From Deinandra increscens subsp. villosa (lineage: Eukaryota; Streptophyta; Magnoliopsida; Asterales; Asteraceae), in assembly GCA_039602395.1 (NCBI GenBank), contig JBCNJP010000006.1, forward strand, positions 46,090,325 to 46,154,324: a stretch of 64,000 nt of DNA, read 5' to 3'. The notes beneath the pieces were generated by a model. The model searched no databases and had not been told where the DNA came from. It saw only the letters and a program-made list of their open reading frames with translations. Positions 22,489 to 31,975 of this stretch are shown piece after piece. How positions within the stretch are numbered: the first letter of the stretch is position 1; the number at the start of each line of letters is the position of its first letter. A program made the position numbers and the translations under genes.

Positions 22489-23446
22489 AAGATAAATGGT
22501 ACACGTGATGATGGGGTTGTACTGTACTACACCCTCATGCGCATAACTAGTTGGCTTCAAATCCATTTTTATCTACTGCCATCCAAGTAACGTGAACAAG
22601 TGGTTCAATTGCTAATATTTGAATTTTAGATAAAAGTTAATTTCCCCATTACTTGTATTTATTATTTATACTCAAAATATGAGCATAAATTAGCAATCAT
22701 GGAGTACTGTTTAAAATCTTAAATGGAAAATTCTATACTGTGGTAAATGGAAGTTATAAATCCAACATATATTTTTATAACCTAAACCAATCCTAGTTGT
22801 TGAACATATCGGTTTTTAGGAAACAAAAATCTTATAATGAATTAGTCACTTAATCATTATTCACTAAACCTAATCTAAGTGCTAATTATACTATAGGTTA
22901 ACATAATCGTTAAAGATGACCCGACTCGTTTGCTTACTTTGCTTATTCAGCTAAGGTATGGATTCCGACCCTTTTCACTTTTAGTATCATCTATCTCTAT
23001 TCCGGGTTACGACCCATTTGGTCTTCGGCATTTGACACGTTTTGGTCCGCTTGATTAGTTCGATTTGATATGTATTCTGTTATATGTTCCGTTAAATTTA
23101 GTTATATGATCTGTTCAGTTCTGTTCTGTCACATGTCTCGTTTTGAAATGATTCCGCTTAAGATCCTTATTCGTTTAATATTGTTTCTCCGTTACTGATC
23201 AACTTTTGGCTCAGCCATATTTTTCTTTTGTGTGTTTGCTATGTTCTTATTCCAGGTAATCATGAAAATCCGGGGACTCGGGGATGAGAGCAAGTGGAAT
23301 CCAGATCTTATTTTATTTTATTTCAGCATTTTAAATAAGACATTAATTAGGATTTCCTTTGTTGATTGTTGGGTTTGGATTGTTAGGATTTTGTTAAGAC
23401 CTTGGACCTTGTTTATTTATGGAGGACGTTTTTGATTTGATATCTG

Positions 23447-24017
23447 TTATCCATCCAACGTATCTTTTCTAAGTTTCAGATATGTACTACAGATATGACC
23501 TATTGGTTTATTGACACAGTAACTACCAATTTGACCCATAGATGATTACATTGTACCCCTTTTCTTCATATAAATAGCACATAATAGTTTACTTTAATTT
23601 GTTTATTTTTCAAGATATAGTCAGTATGAGATGAGATCATTGTCTGATCAAGGCTTACCGTTCGATGAATTATTCTTTTATATGAGGGAAATGAGAGAAA
23701 GTGATTTCTATTGATGTTTTAACCCTTCTTCAACAATTGCAGATATAGAACTTTTTCGCATAACGACTCCAAAGGAAGACATATAGGTTTCGTCTTTATA
23801 GAGCAATTTCTAGGTTTTCTATAATAAATACATCACAACTTGCAAAGCACTTTGTATTCAAACTCTAAAGGATTGATTGTGGAGCACTCCTTAACCAGTA
23901 AGCTGTCCACTTCAGGACGTTGATTAGTTAATAAAACAGGTTTGTTTTAACCATATTTATCGTAAAGCAATAGAACAGGAGCTAAATGTGACCGAGAATA
24001 TGGAAGTGGAATAATTT
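23447..24017. other. Unassigned flank downstream of the MYB gene
   Basis: AT-rich sequence between the broken Tekay LTR and the MYB stop codon. It presumably includes the MYB 3' UTR. I see no repeat, RNA gene or protein motif. Confidence 0.4.
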
Positions 24018-25291
24018 TCACAACTGAACTTCATTTATTTGTTCCATGTGCAATCTATAAAACCAGAAACTTTCTTCATCATCAATGGGACAAGGTGGAC
24101 ATAGAATCCCAAGCTCAAGAAAAGGCTTCAAAAAATCATCAGTTGAAACGTTAACATTTCCCTCAAAATCTTGCAAAAATGGTTCTGTCCAAAAATCACC
24201 ATTGTTTTCTCCGATCGGTTTCCTAGAACAAGCGTCATCTTCCACACCAAAAATCTTGAAATTCGTTCCCCAATAATCACTGTGAGGCAGTGATGATATG
24301 GTGGATGATGATGGGAGTGAACATGTAACAATTGGAGTGCTTTCTAGTATGTTGTGAGTAACATGGTCCAACATATTAAGTTCTCCATTTATATTATCTT
24401 CCTTACGAATACCTATTTTTAGATTGTTTCCTACTGTTGGTCTTGATTTGAGGTTGGTTGAACGGTTCTTGAGGGATGAATGCCAGTGGTTTTTAATCTC
24501 GTTATCTGTTCTTCCGGGCAGTTGTCTCGCAATGGTAGACCAACTGAATATCTCACAACGTTAATTAATCTTCATAATCAAACCAACTAACCTTAAAATA
24601 TGTAAAAATGTTAGCAAGAACATACCTATTTCCGAGAGAATGATGCAATTCTAGGATTAGTTTGTCCTCTTCTTGACTAAAGTTTCCTCTTCTCACATTT
24701 GGTCGCAAATAATTCATCCAACGTAGTCGACAACTCTTTCCACACCTGGATAACCCTAAAACCACTAACACTGGTTTAGTGGAAAAGGTCGTTGTTAATC
24801 ATATACCCATTACGGGTCAAGACGGCCGTTTTAATGTTGAATTAGGCAACCACCTAATTTTTACAAAACTGACTTTATTTTCAAAAATAAAAACGACGGG
24901 CATTTTGAAAATGTCAAACATCGTTTGCAAAGCTTAAACTTTGAAAATTTTTAAAACAATGTTAAATTATTAAAAAGTCAAATGACTATTGGTCAAACGA
25001 CTCCCAAATAAAATTGTTGCAACCCAGAGCCTTTTAGTCGTGAACGAAAGTAATATAGTGATGTTCAAATTCTACTAGTGGAAGATTATGTTTTTATAAT
25101 TTAGTAGTAATAAATTTCTGTTAAGAAACAGTTAGAGAAATATTAAGGAATATAAAACCTGCATTCTTGGGAAGTTGTCGCCAATTCCAACAGCCATAAG
25201 TAGTAACATAATCCACCAATTTTTTGTCTTCTGCAGGAGTCCATGTTCCCTTCTTCAAACCATTCTTATCACAACTTGGAGTTCGCACCAT
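24018..25291 (-). CDS. R2R3-MYB transcription factor, three exons, intact
   Basis: Exons on the minus strand: 25291-25159, 24755-24626 and 24543-24018 (133, 130 and 526 nt), giving 262 residues. The two introns have GT-AG borders and sit at the standard R2R3-MYB positions. R2 runs from KGTWTPAEDKKLVDYV to GKSCRLRWMNYL and R3 from RRGNFSQEEDKLI to GRTDNEIKNHW, with the spaced Trp residues (Phe replacing the first Trp of R3) present. The R3 bHLH-partner motif is not evident. Oddity: the residue formed across intron 2 gives GNSW where GNRW or GNKW is usual. The acidic C-terminus after the MYB domain (FWTEPFLQDFEG, DDFLKPF) may activate transcription, which is inference. It would act in the nucleus as a DNA-binding regulator; the N-terminus recalls stress- or phenylpropanoid-related MYBs, but I cannot fix the subgroup. 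The ATG at 25291 is the start because it gives the family-typical MVRTPSCDKNG opening. Confidence 0.85.
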
Positions 25292-25798
25292 CTCTCAAAG
25301 TCTATGGCTCTTGTATGTGTTTGTGATTTAATTTATGTGAATGATGGTGAGGCTTTTATGGCCATGAAACACGAGCAGTGGAAACGTGAGACACGAGGGG
25401 TAGTATTAGCATCAAAATAAAGATGGAGGGACCATCCAAGAAAGTTCTTTGAAGGAAGAATATCCACACCCTGTCTACCCTTTTTGTGCCACACCTAGTA
25501 TTTATTCTATAATATACAAAATATAACTTTAGTAATATAATTTGTGTGTAATTTGTCTTTTATTCTCATGTGAAACATTTAGAGCAGGTGTGACTCTGAA
25601 AACCATAAAAAAAACAAACTGGGCCCTAAGCGAGATAAGAAAATGTGCCCTTATAATATAAAATCGGAGTTCTGGCCACCGGACGTCGACATTTGAGAAG
25701 ACCGTCGAAGTGCCTATTGGAGAGGGTTTGGGAGGAGCAAGTCGTTCTTAAAACAATAAAACTTTATTGCATTGTACTATTGTGTCATTTGGGAATTA
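25292..25798. other. MYB upstream region
   Basis: AT-rich region expected to hold the MYB promoter and 5' UTR. I see no clear TATA box or known element. It is bounded on the far side by a tRNA-like SINE candidate. Confidence 0.35.
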
Positions 25799-25945
25799 AA
25801 AAAAAAGAGTTTTTAAAGTTTGAAAAAATTAATTCGACCCTTTCTTTAAAGAGCCGGCCAAATGTTTCAAAAAGAAAAAGCACAGGTTTTGAACCTGTAA
25901 CCCTCAATTTAGTTCTTTGTTGCCTTACCAATTGAGCTACTACAC
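25799..25945 (-). mobile_element. tRNA-derived SINE-like unit
   Basis: The minus strand has an A box (TAGCTCAATTGG, about 25929-25940) and a B box (GGTTCAAAACC, about 25884-25894) within a perfect T-stem (ACAGG/CCTGT), as in tRNA. It then has a unique-looking body of about 80 bases ending in a T-run (25799-25808 complement). The acceptor and anticodon stems do not pair, so it is not a functional tRNA. A SINE with a T-rich tail or a decayed tRNA copy both fit. Confidence 0.45.
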
Positions 25946-26010
25946 ATTTTGTTAAAGATTTGCAAAACATTTTATTAGTATACTAAATCTGATATATATA
26001 TATATATATA

Positions 26011-26184
26011 GGGTTAGGTTCAAATGAGAACTTTTTTCTTAAGAACTTTTGAGAACCATTCTGAGCCACTAATTTTCATGGGGGAAGCTTTCAAATTCAT
26101 AGGGGGGATTTCCTTATATATAACTTGTGGCTGAGAATGGTTCTCAAAAGTTCTCTCAACCAATTAGTTCTCAAATGATCCTCT

Positions 26185-26187
<3 letters not shown>
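26011..26187 (-). mobile_element. TA-flanked MITE, family A copy 5
   Basis: It starts GGGTTAGGTTCAAATGAG and ends TGATCCTCTCCC, with (TA)n on both sides (about 25991-26010 and 26188-26231). Same orientation as copy 3 (7195-7372), with a diverged centre. Confidence 0.7.
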
Positions 26188-26231
<44 letters not shown>

Positions 26232-26237
<6 letters not shown>

Positions 26238-26500
26238 AGATATAATACAAAGTCCTTTTTACGTGAGAAGTGTGAGAAGTGGATGATGTGTTAGATTTTA
26301 ATGCATTGTGTTGTCTTTTAGTTATGTTTTTGGTAAATATATAACACTATACATTGTTTTTTCCATATTAGAATGTCATATGTTTATCAAAATTAGAGTA
26401 TAAATGTAAACACGGTGTATATATTATATAACAAAAATATTTGAAAATTTCGGGCCCTAGGCGGTCGCCCACCCTGCCTATGCCCGGGGCCGCCCTTGAT
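26232..26500. mobile_element. Third TA-flanked element start plus hAT-like end
   Basis: GGGTAGAGATATAATACAAAG follows the TA tract at 26232, resembling the start of another TA-targeting element; its far end was not found. At 26449-26497 a GC-rich block, GGGCCCTAGGCGGTCGCCC ... CCCGGGGCCGCCCTTG, resembles the terminal region of plant hAT elements read from the minus strand (CAAGGGCGGCCCCGGG). Both assignments are tentative. Confidence 0.35.
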
Positions 26501-26966
26501 TTAGAGCATGCCACGTCGCTAGTTCTTAGTAATTTATTAAAACCACTCACTTCATAGATCAATGTGTGTAAACCTAGTGGCAGAGCCAACTTGAAGCGAC
26601 GGTGTGGGAAGGCCCCCGGTGTGAAGCGTAGAAATCGTTGAAATCCTTTGTAAAATCTAGTTATTTTTTAAGTTAATCTTGATTTTGAATGGTTAAAGGG
26701 GCACCATCATCAACTAGAAGAGCATTTTTATCTTCAATGGGGGCATATCTGTGAAATAAAATCTGAAAAAGAAGTAAAGAGTAGTGATTTGCAGGTTAAT
26801 GGTGGGTGTTTAAAGGTTGTTGGTGGGTGAAGATGAAGAAGAAGAAGTGATTGAGAGAGAGAGATTATTAATATTAATTTTTCATTTAAGTCTAAAAGCA
26901 TTCATTACCTACACCTTAAAAAGTTTTCTACATCTTACAACTTACGAGAATATTAATATTTAATAT
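26501..26966. other. Unassigned AT-rich sequence
   Basis: A short phrase at 26575-26615 (AGTGGCAGAGCCAACTTGAAG) resembles a common plant transposon border. Otherwise there is a GAAGAAGAAG run and (GA)n near 26830-26865 and nothing coding. Confidence 0.3.
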
Positions 26967-28683
26967 TTTTTTTAAAAGGCAAAGCCCGACAAAATAAATA
27001 AAAAGGAACACAAAAGAACAAGAGAGTCACACACTTAAACCATTAGATTGGACAAGTCTCAACCTTAACAGCAAGTGAGTAAAATAACACCAAACAACTA
27101 ACCTACCAACCAAAATGCAACAAATATAAGAATCAACCATATTACGTTTAGACCAATACACACAAAAGAGAATAAATGACAACAAATCTGACATCAGCAT
27201 CAGCCAAAACCTTGACAGTAATCCTCCAAGACCAGCTACATATGACCCAATAAACCTGCACCGTCAAGAAGACAGCCCAGTCCACAGCTAAGGCAAACCA
27301 CAACAGCACCCTCATAGACATATTAGAGCCAGCCACAAGACCCCATATGATCACAACAACCACAATGCAACTCAACATCCAAAGCACCCCAACAGTCTTC
27401 ATTGTAGTGCAACTTTGTAGTAACAATATCATCAACTCCCAAACTGTGTAACGCAACTTTCTATTAGTATCCAACCATTTGCAGCAGTAACTAAACCAGT
27501 TAACATGCAAAACCATGAAACCAATTAGTAACCAAACACCCCACAGCTGCACCCCCAAATAACACTTGTTGTTAACCACAGTCTCAAGAATAACCAGTAG
27601 CTTCCTATTAGCAGCAGCCACAATATTCCAAATATACCCATTTTCATTGCCAAGAGAATTACAATAAGCATTCCATAATGCCCAAAAAACATCAGATGTA
27701 AATCTCCACTTATCCAACACATAATTTGAAGGAGGCCAACATAAGCATGCTTCAGGTAAAAGCCTCCCACCTCAAACACCCCTAAGTCAATAACTAAACT
27801 GCAGCTGTTACCAACTAGTAAACACCAGTCCATATTCAACTTAACAACCCATCCAAAGATCCAAAAGCCCAACTTTCTAAACAGACTCCAAATATCACCC
27901 ATATGCCATCTAATCTCAGAAGTATACCACAAGACCCAAAAGTAAGACATCCAACCTTTAAACTAGCAGAATTCATATCCCTTATAATGACCACTATATG
28001 TACTCCCATTAAGCATCCAACCAGCAACTTTATTATAATAAATCATATTCCATCTAATATCAGGATTAAACCACAAAACCCAAATGTAAGATCTCCAACC
28101 TTTAAACCAGCATATTTCATATCCCATATCAGTACCATTATCAATATTCACATTAAGCAATCAAGCAACAACTTTTTTAACATGAATCACATCAATCCTA
28201 AGGCTGCAACCAGAATTCCTCCACCTCTTCCAAACATGTAACAACTGCAATACATGTTAATCAACTTATCCTTCCAACAATACCAACCCATCTTCAAGAT
28301 GCAACCGACAATCCCCCCACCCTACCGCCAAATGGAGGAAAGACTCCAAAAGTGCTAATAAAAAAAGGCTGACACTGTAAGAATGACAATAGGGATCAAG
28401 CACCAGGGACAGGTTCTACAAATATAAAATTTAGGGGGCGAGAATAATGTCTTAAAATCCCTGATGTCAACCAACCTTATCTCTCTAGGGTGAATGCACC
28501 AATAGTGCCATTTCCATCCTAACCACCAATTATAAAAGGCAGAATTGATCATCAGCCATAAGTGACCCAAATGATCAACAGAAAGAAGCAACCAAACCAA
28601 TAAATGCCACAAGACATCCATTAACAAAAATAAGCAAAAAATAAAGGAAAAAAAAATGAGAAGATGCCCAAAAGCACCAGATT
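26967..28683 (-). mobile_element. Distal part of a LINE 3' UTR, cut off by the outer Tat insertion
   Basis: This is the downstream continuation of the LINE at 48406-55568. The sequence immediately left of the Tat insertion (GCACCAGATTACTAC) matches a unit repeated in the LINE 3' UTR at about 49011 and 49225, and the 5-bp target duplication links the two sides. The minus-strand end is GGCTTTGCC followed by TTTTAAAAAAAA at about 26967, a plausible short poly(A). Trp-rich open frames of up to 190 codons on the minus strand show no known domain. They are probably a by-product of the T/G-rich UTR. Confidence 0.6.
27897..28172. repeat. Two diverged ~150-bp tandem units in the LINE 3' UTR
   Basis: Units begin CCATCTAATCTCAG (about 27905) and CCATCTAATATCAG (about 28051) and share the order CCACAA.ACCCAAA.GTAAGA..TCCAACCTTTAAAC, then TTCATATCCC, then CATTAAGCA. 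The period is about 146 bases. Confidence 0.75.
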
Positions 28684-28688
28684 ACTAC
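28684..28688. repeat. Target site duplication, left (ACTAC)
   Basis: ACTAC directly precedes the outer Tat left LTR and recurs directly after its right LTR at 48401-48405. Confidence 0.95.
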
Positions 28689-29330
28689 TGTTAGGGGTTA
28701 ATTTCAGGATGCTTACAGAGAAGCTGCGTAACACTAGGGATCTTGCTACGGTTGGGGAATCTCATCTAGTCAGGTATCCTGAAATTTAATTATCGACTAA
28801 CCCTTATTTTTGCCATGTGCTTTATTCGATTTCAGGGACGTTAAGGGACCAAACTAACTCCTGAAGACTCGGTCCATAATTAACTGGCACGTGGAGAAGT
28901 GGGTCGCGTCTCCCTCAACGGTCCAAGAGAAGTGGAGAAAGAGGATCCCGGGAATCCCGGATAGTTAGTTAGTTGTTATTTGTTATATAAATCGAGGATT
29001 CGATCAGTAGGAACACACAACACACTTTCACTAGCTCACTTACGAATACGAGTCATTGTATCACATAGCTCTGATCGATCAAACCTCCAACCCGTTGTAA
29101 CGATTCGCTTGATCATTAATAATATTGACTTGGTGGCGGTTTTTCAGCCGGCACCCGAGGTTTTTATCCAGGATTCCTAGGGGCAACTCGAAGGATTCTG
29201 GAGTTTTCCTCGCTAAAATCCTTGTGTTATCATCCCAACTTGGATTATTTGCTCACTTGATAGTTAAGCACACTACCTCACAATCTAAGTTTGGAATACA
29301 GGATTCCTAAGTGAATTTTTGACCAAAACA
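28689..29330 (+). repeat. Outer Tat left LTR
   Basis: It begins TGTTAGGGG and ends CCAAAACA. A TATA-like TATATAAAT lies at about 28984. It is nearly identical to 47760-48400. Confidence 0.95.
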
Positions 29331-29350
29331 GTTTGGCGCCCACCGTGGGG
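29331..29350 (+). promoter_or_regulatory. Outer Tat primer-binding site region
   Basis: GTTTGGCGCCCACCGTGGGG lies directly after the LTR. The same TTTGGCGCCCACCGTGGGGC follows the inner LTR at 34129, as expected for a conserved tRNA-primer site. I do not assign the tRNA. Confidence 0.8.
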
Positions 29351-29416
29351 CAAGTGGTGCTTAATCCTACCAAAATCCCATATATCATTCACTTCATTTG
29401 ATCTCCAATCCCAAAA

Positions 29417-31969
29417 ATGTCAAACCCGCAAAAAACTGTCTCGGTCTCTACATCATCTTCCATTCCTCCTCTCCCTTCCATTCCAGGAAGCCAGAAGAAG
29501 ACCAATGACCGTCAGAAGAAAGTGGACGAGCAGCCGAGAAAAACTGATTATCCTGTCTTCACAGGATCCCAGGTCCAATCTGTTGATCCTATTATTACTA
29601 ACAGTGATTTGTTTTCCTTGATTAAGCAGGTAAAGAATCAAATGGATCAGCAAGAAAAAACCAACTTAACGGTGATGAAGGAGATTGAAGAGCTAAAGAA
29701 ATCTAGGAAGCCCATGGAAGAACAAAGCCCTCTGTTTCCTAGGCATCTTGATTTCAATGCCTCAGGATCCTCAGATCCGTCTCGCTACAATTACAAATCG
29801 GCATCAGGCTTCACTACAGCTCCTACAATAACTTCTCAAGCCGCTGGAAACGTGGAGAGTACCGCTGGATTCTCAGGAGCCTTCCCACCAGAATCCTCAC
29901 AGTCGCGCTATAAGAGTCCTTGGATTCCATCATTGTTGGGATCCTTAGCCTTGCCGTCTCAAGGATATCCTTTTTCTGTTGGAAACCCAAGCCAGAACCC
30001 TCAAGGATATCAATACTCTAACCCTTCTGTTTCTGCAGGAATCTTTAAGAATAGCTCCTCAGAAGTGCATGACGGAGACGTTATCCCCATGCAAACAGCG
30101 ACCACCACAGAGCCGAGCTTCCCAGCGGGCTATGGATATGGTTCCGGGATTCCAGTCCAGATTCCTGACCCAGGTAACATGTCCAATTCAATCCCTATTG
30201 TTTCTAACCAGGCTGCTCCTTATGATGCAGGTATTCATCCAACTATCGCTAGGGAGCTCCAGAAGTTGAAAGAAATGATATCAAATGTTCCAGGGATCCT
30301 GAAACCTATCCCTGAAGTTCCTTTGGAAAGCCACAAGATCTCCAGATTTGCCTGGCCAATATCTCAGGTGGAGATCCCGAAGCGTTTCCAGACTCCAAGC
30401 ATGAAGCTCTATGATGGAACCACAGATCCTGAAGAACACGTGGCACATTACCGGGAGCGTATGGAGATCAATCCCATTCCGGCAGGAATTAAAGAAGCCT
30501 GTCTATGCAAAGGCTTTGGTTCAACCTTAACAGGACCGGCCATGAAATGGCTACTGAGCATTCCTCCTAACACTATTACATCATTTTCTCACTTAGTTAA
30601 CTTGTTTAACAATCAATTTTCTTGCAGCAGGACCTTTGAGAAACTCACAGGTGACCTGTACCGAATAATTCAGAAGCCAGATGAGCCTCTCAGGGATTAC
30701 ATTGCCAGATTTGGACGAGAATCTCTTGAGATTCCTAATCTGGATATGGCAGCAGCCGTGGAAGCCTTTAAAATGGGGCTCTCCAAAGATTCACGATTTT
30801 ATGATGACCTTGTCATGGCTCCTTGCAGGAACCTTGACGAAGTGCGTAGTAGAGCCTTGAGATTTATCCGTTTGGAAGATGACAAAAGGATCCACCAAAG
30901 ATTGGAGGTTCCTAAATATGACCCTAACAGCAAGAAGGCGGAATCCCCCGGGAAGCCATATAGATCTCGTCCATACTCCAAACCGGAAAATCACAAAGTC
31001 AATGCCGTCGACCAAGATGATGATGAGGAGGAGTATCCTAAGGTATCTGAATACTGTTTTTCCGTTGACATTGGTGGTTTGATGTGTGCTATGCAGGATC
31101 TAGGTGAAAAAGCAAGATGGCCCAGGAAGGATACCAAGCAAGGATCCTGGAAAGACAAGACCAAGTGGTGTGCCTTCCACGAAGATTTCGGCCACCTAAC
31201 AGATGAATGTATAGCACTCCGAAAGGAAATCAGCTATCTACTCAGCAAGGGGCATCTTAAAGAATTGATTGGCAGAAAGAAGATAAAGACTCAGGAAGCC
31301 GACAAGGTGCCTCAGAGGGCAGCTTCTCCACCCCAGGATGCCCAGATAATCAACTTCATCTCAGGAGGCTCAGACATCTGCGGCACTTCGTATTCCTCAG
31401 CCAAGAAGCATGCTAAGGAATCCAAATCTGAACAGGGTGGCAAACCTGTCCGGACTTCCACCCTAACTCAGGACAAGCTTATATCTTTTGATGAGAGTGA
31501 CCGTTCTCATGTCCAGGATCCCCATCATGATAGTCTTGTGGTTACTTTGTATATTGCTAACCATTTTGTTCGCAGGATCCTGATTGATAACGGAAGCTCA
31601 GTAAACATAATCCGTCTTGATGTACTAAAAAAGATGGGGATCCCGGAAACTGAAATAGTTGCAAGATCCTCAGTTTTAGTTGGTTTCAGCGGTGAAACTA
31701 AAAGCACCGTTGGGGATATCAGGCTGCCGGTATATATAGAGGGGGTAAACTCTATGCAAAAATTTTGTGTTATCGATTCTCTCTCTTGTTGCAATATTAT
31801 TCTTGGCAGGCCATGGATTCACGAGATGAAGGCAGTCCCTTCAACTTATCACCAATGTATCAAGCTTCCTACACCCTGGGGAGTTGTGAGAATTGAAAGC
31901 GACCAGCAGGAAGCTAAGAACTGTTATTCAACTTCGATGAAGAACACCACTAAGGTGACGAAGGGATAG
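29417..31969 (+). CDS. Outer Tat gag-protease polyprotein
   Basis: 850 codons, intact. A low-complexity Ser/Pro-rich N-terminus (residues 1-300) precedes the gag capsid region (about 310-480; FQTPSMKLYDGTTDPEEHV, CLCKGFGSTLTGPAMKWL). A Cys/His segment follows (about 585-615; WCAFHEDFGHLTDEC) that may bind RNA. The aspartic protease (about 715-810) has the active-site triad region LIDNGSSVNII and the ILGRPW end. Gag forms the virus-like particle and protease cleaves the polyprotein. The frame ends with TAG at 31967-31969 in a readthrough context, and pol continues in the same frame. The start at 29417 is the first ATG after the primer site, 66 bases downstream, and matches the start of the inner copy. 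Confidence 0.9.
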   Translation: MSNPQKTVSVSTSSSIPPLPSIPGSQKKTNDRQKKVDEQPRKTDYPVFTGSQVQSVDPIITNSDLFSLIKQVKNQMDQQEKTNLTVMKEIEELKKSRKPMEEQSPLFPRHLDFNASGSSDPSRYNYKSASGFTTAPTITSQAAGNVESTAGFSGAFPPESSQSRYKSPWIPSLLGSLALPSQGYPFSVGNPSQNPQGYQYSNPSVSAGIFKNSSSEVHDGDVIPMQTATTTEPSFPAGYGYGSGIPVQIPDPGNMSNSIPIVSNQAAPYDAGIHPTIARELQKLKEMISNVPGILKPIPEVPLESHKISRFAWPISQVEIPKRFQTPSMKLYDGTTDPEEHVAHYRERMEINPIPAGIKEACLCKGFGSTLTGPAMKWLLSIPPNTITSFSHLVNLFNNQFSCSRTFEKLTGDLYRIIQKPDEPLRDYIARFGRESLEIPNLDMAAAVEAFKMGLSKDSRFYDDLVMAPCRNLDEVRSRALRFIRLEDDKRIHQRLEVPKYDPNSKKAESPGKPYRSRPYSKPENHKVNAVDQDDDEEEYPKVSEYCFSVDIGGLMCAMQDLGEKARWPRKDTKQGSWKDKTKWCAFHEDFGHLTDECIALRKEISYLLSKGHLKELIGRKKIKTQEADKVPQRAASPPQDAQIINFISGGSDICGTSYSSAKKHAKESKSEQGGKPVRTSTLTQDKLISFDESDRSHVQDPHHDSLVVTLYIANHFVRRILIDNGSSVNIIRLDVLKKMGIPETEIVARSSVLVGFSGETKSTVGDIRLPVYIEGVNSMQKFCVIDSLSCCNIILGRPWIHEMKAVPSTYHQCIKLPTPWGVVRIESDQQEAKNCYSTSMKNTTKVTKG

Positions 31970-31975
31970 CAATTA
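31967..31975 (+). promoter_or_regulatory. Leaky stop: UAG CAA UUA between gag-protease and pol
   Basis: The stop codon and the next six bases are TAG CAATTA, an exact match to the UAG-CARYYA type I readthrough signal first known from tobacco mosaic virus. The frame stays open for more than 400 codons beyond it with RT coding sequence. Readthrough would give a small proportion of gag-protease-pol fusion. That this happens here is inference from the motif. Confidence 0.75.

Larger units (their letters stand above)
19698..23446 (+). mobile_element. Tekay LTR, copy 3, split by an inserted element
   Basis: It begins TGTAATACCC at 19698, runs to 20634, is interrupted by a 1.85-kb element (20635-22488) and resumes at 22489 to about 23446. 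There it stops short of the LTR end seen in copy 1 (break after TTTGATTTGATAT). It is the fullest version of the LTR interior, including the stretch deleted in copy 1. Confidence 0.75.

Noticed and set aside
25876..25945. Functional tRNA gene
   Set aside because: A and B boxes are good, but the acceptor and anticodon stems do not pair and no CCA-compatible end exists; treated as SINE-like.
27148..28241. Trp- and Val-rich frames of up to 190 codons on the minus strand
   Set aside because: No known domain, no convincing start, and they lie in the repetitive LINE 3' UTR. Repeat units explain the protein-level repetition.
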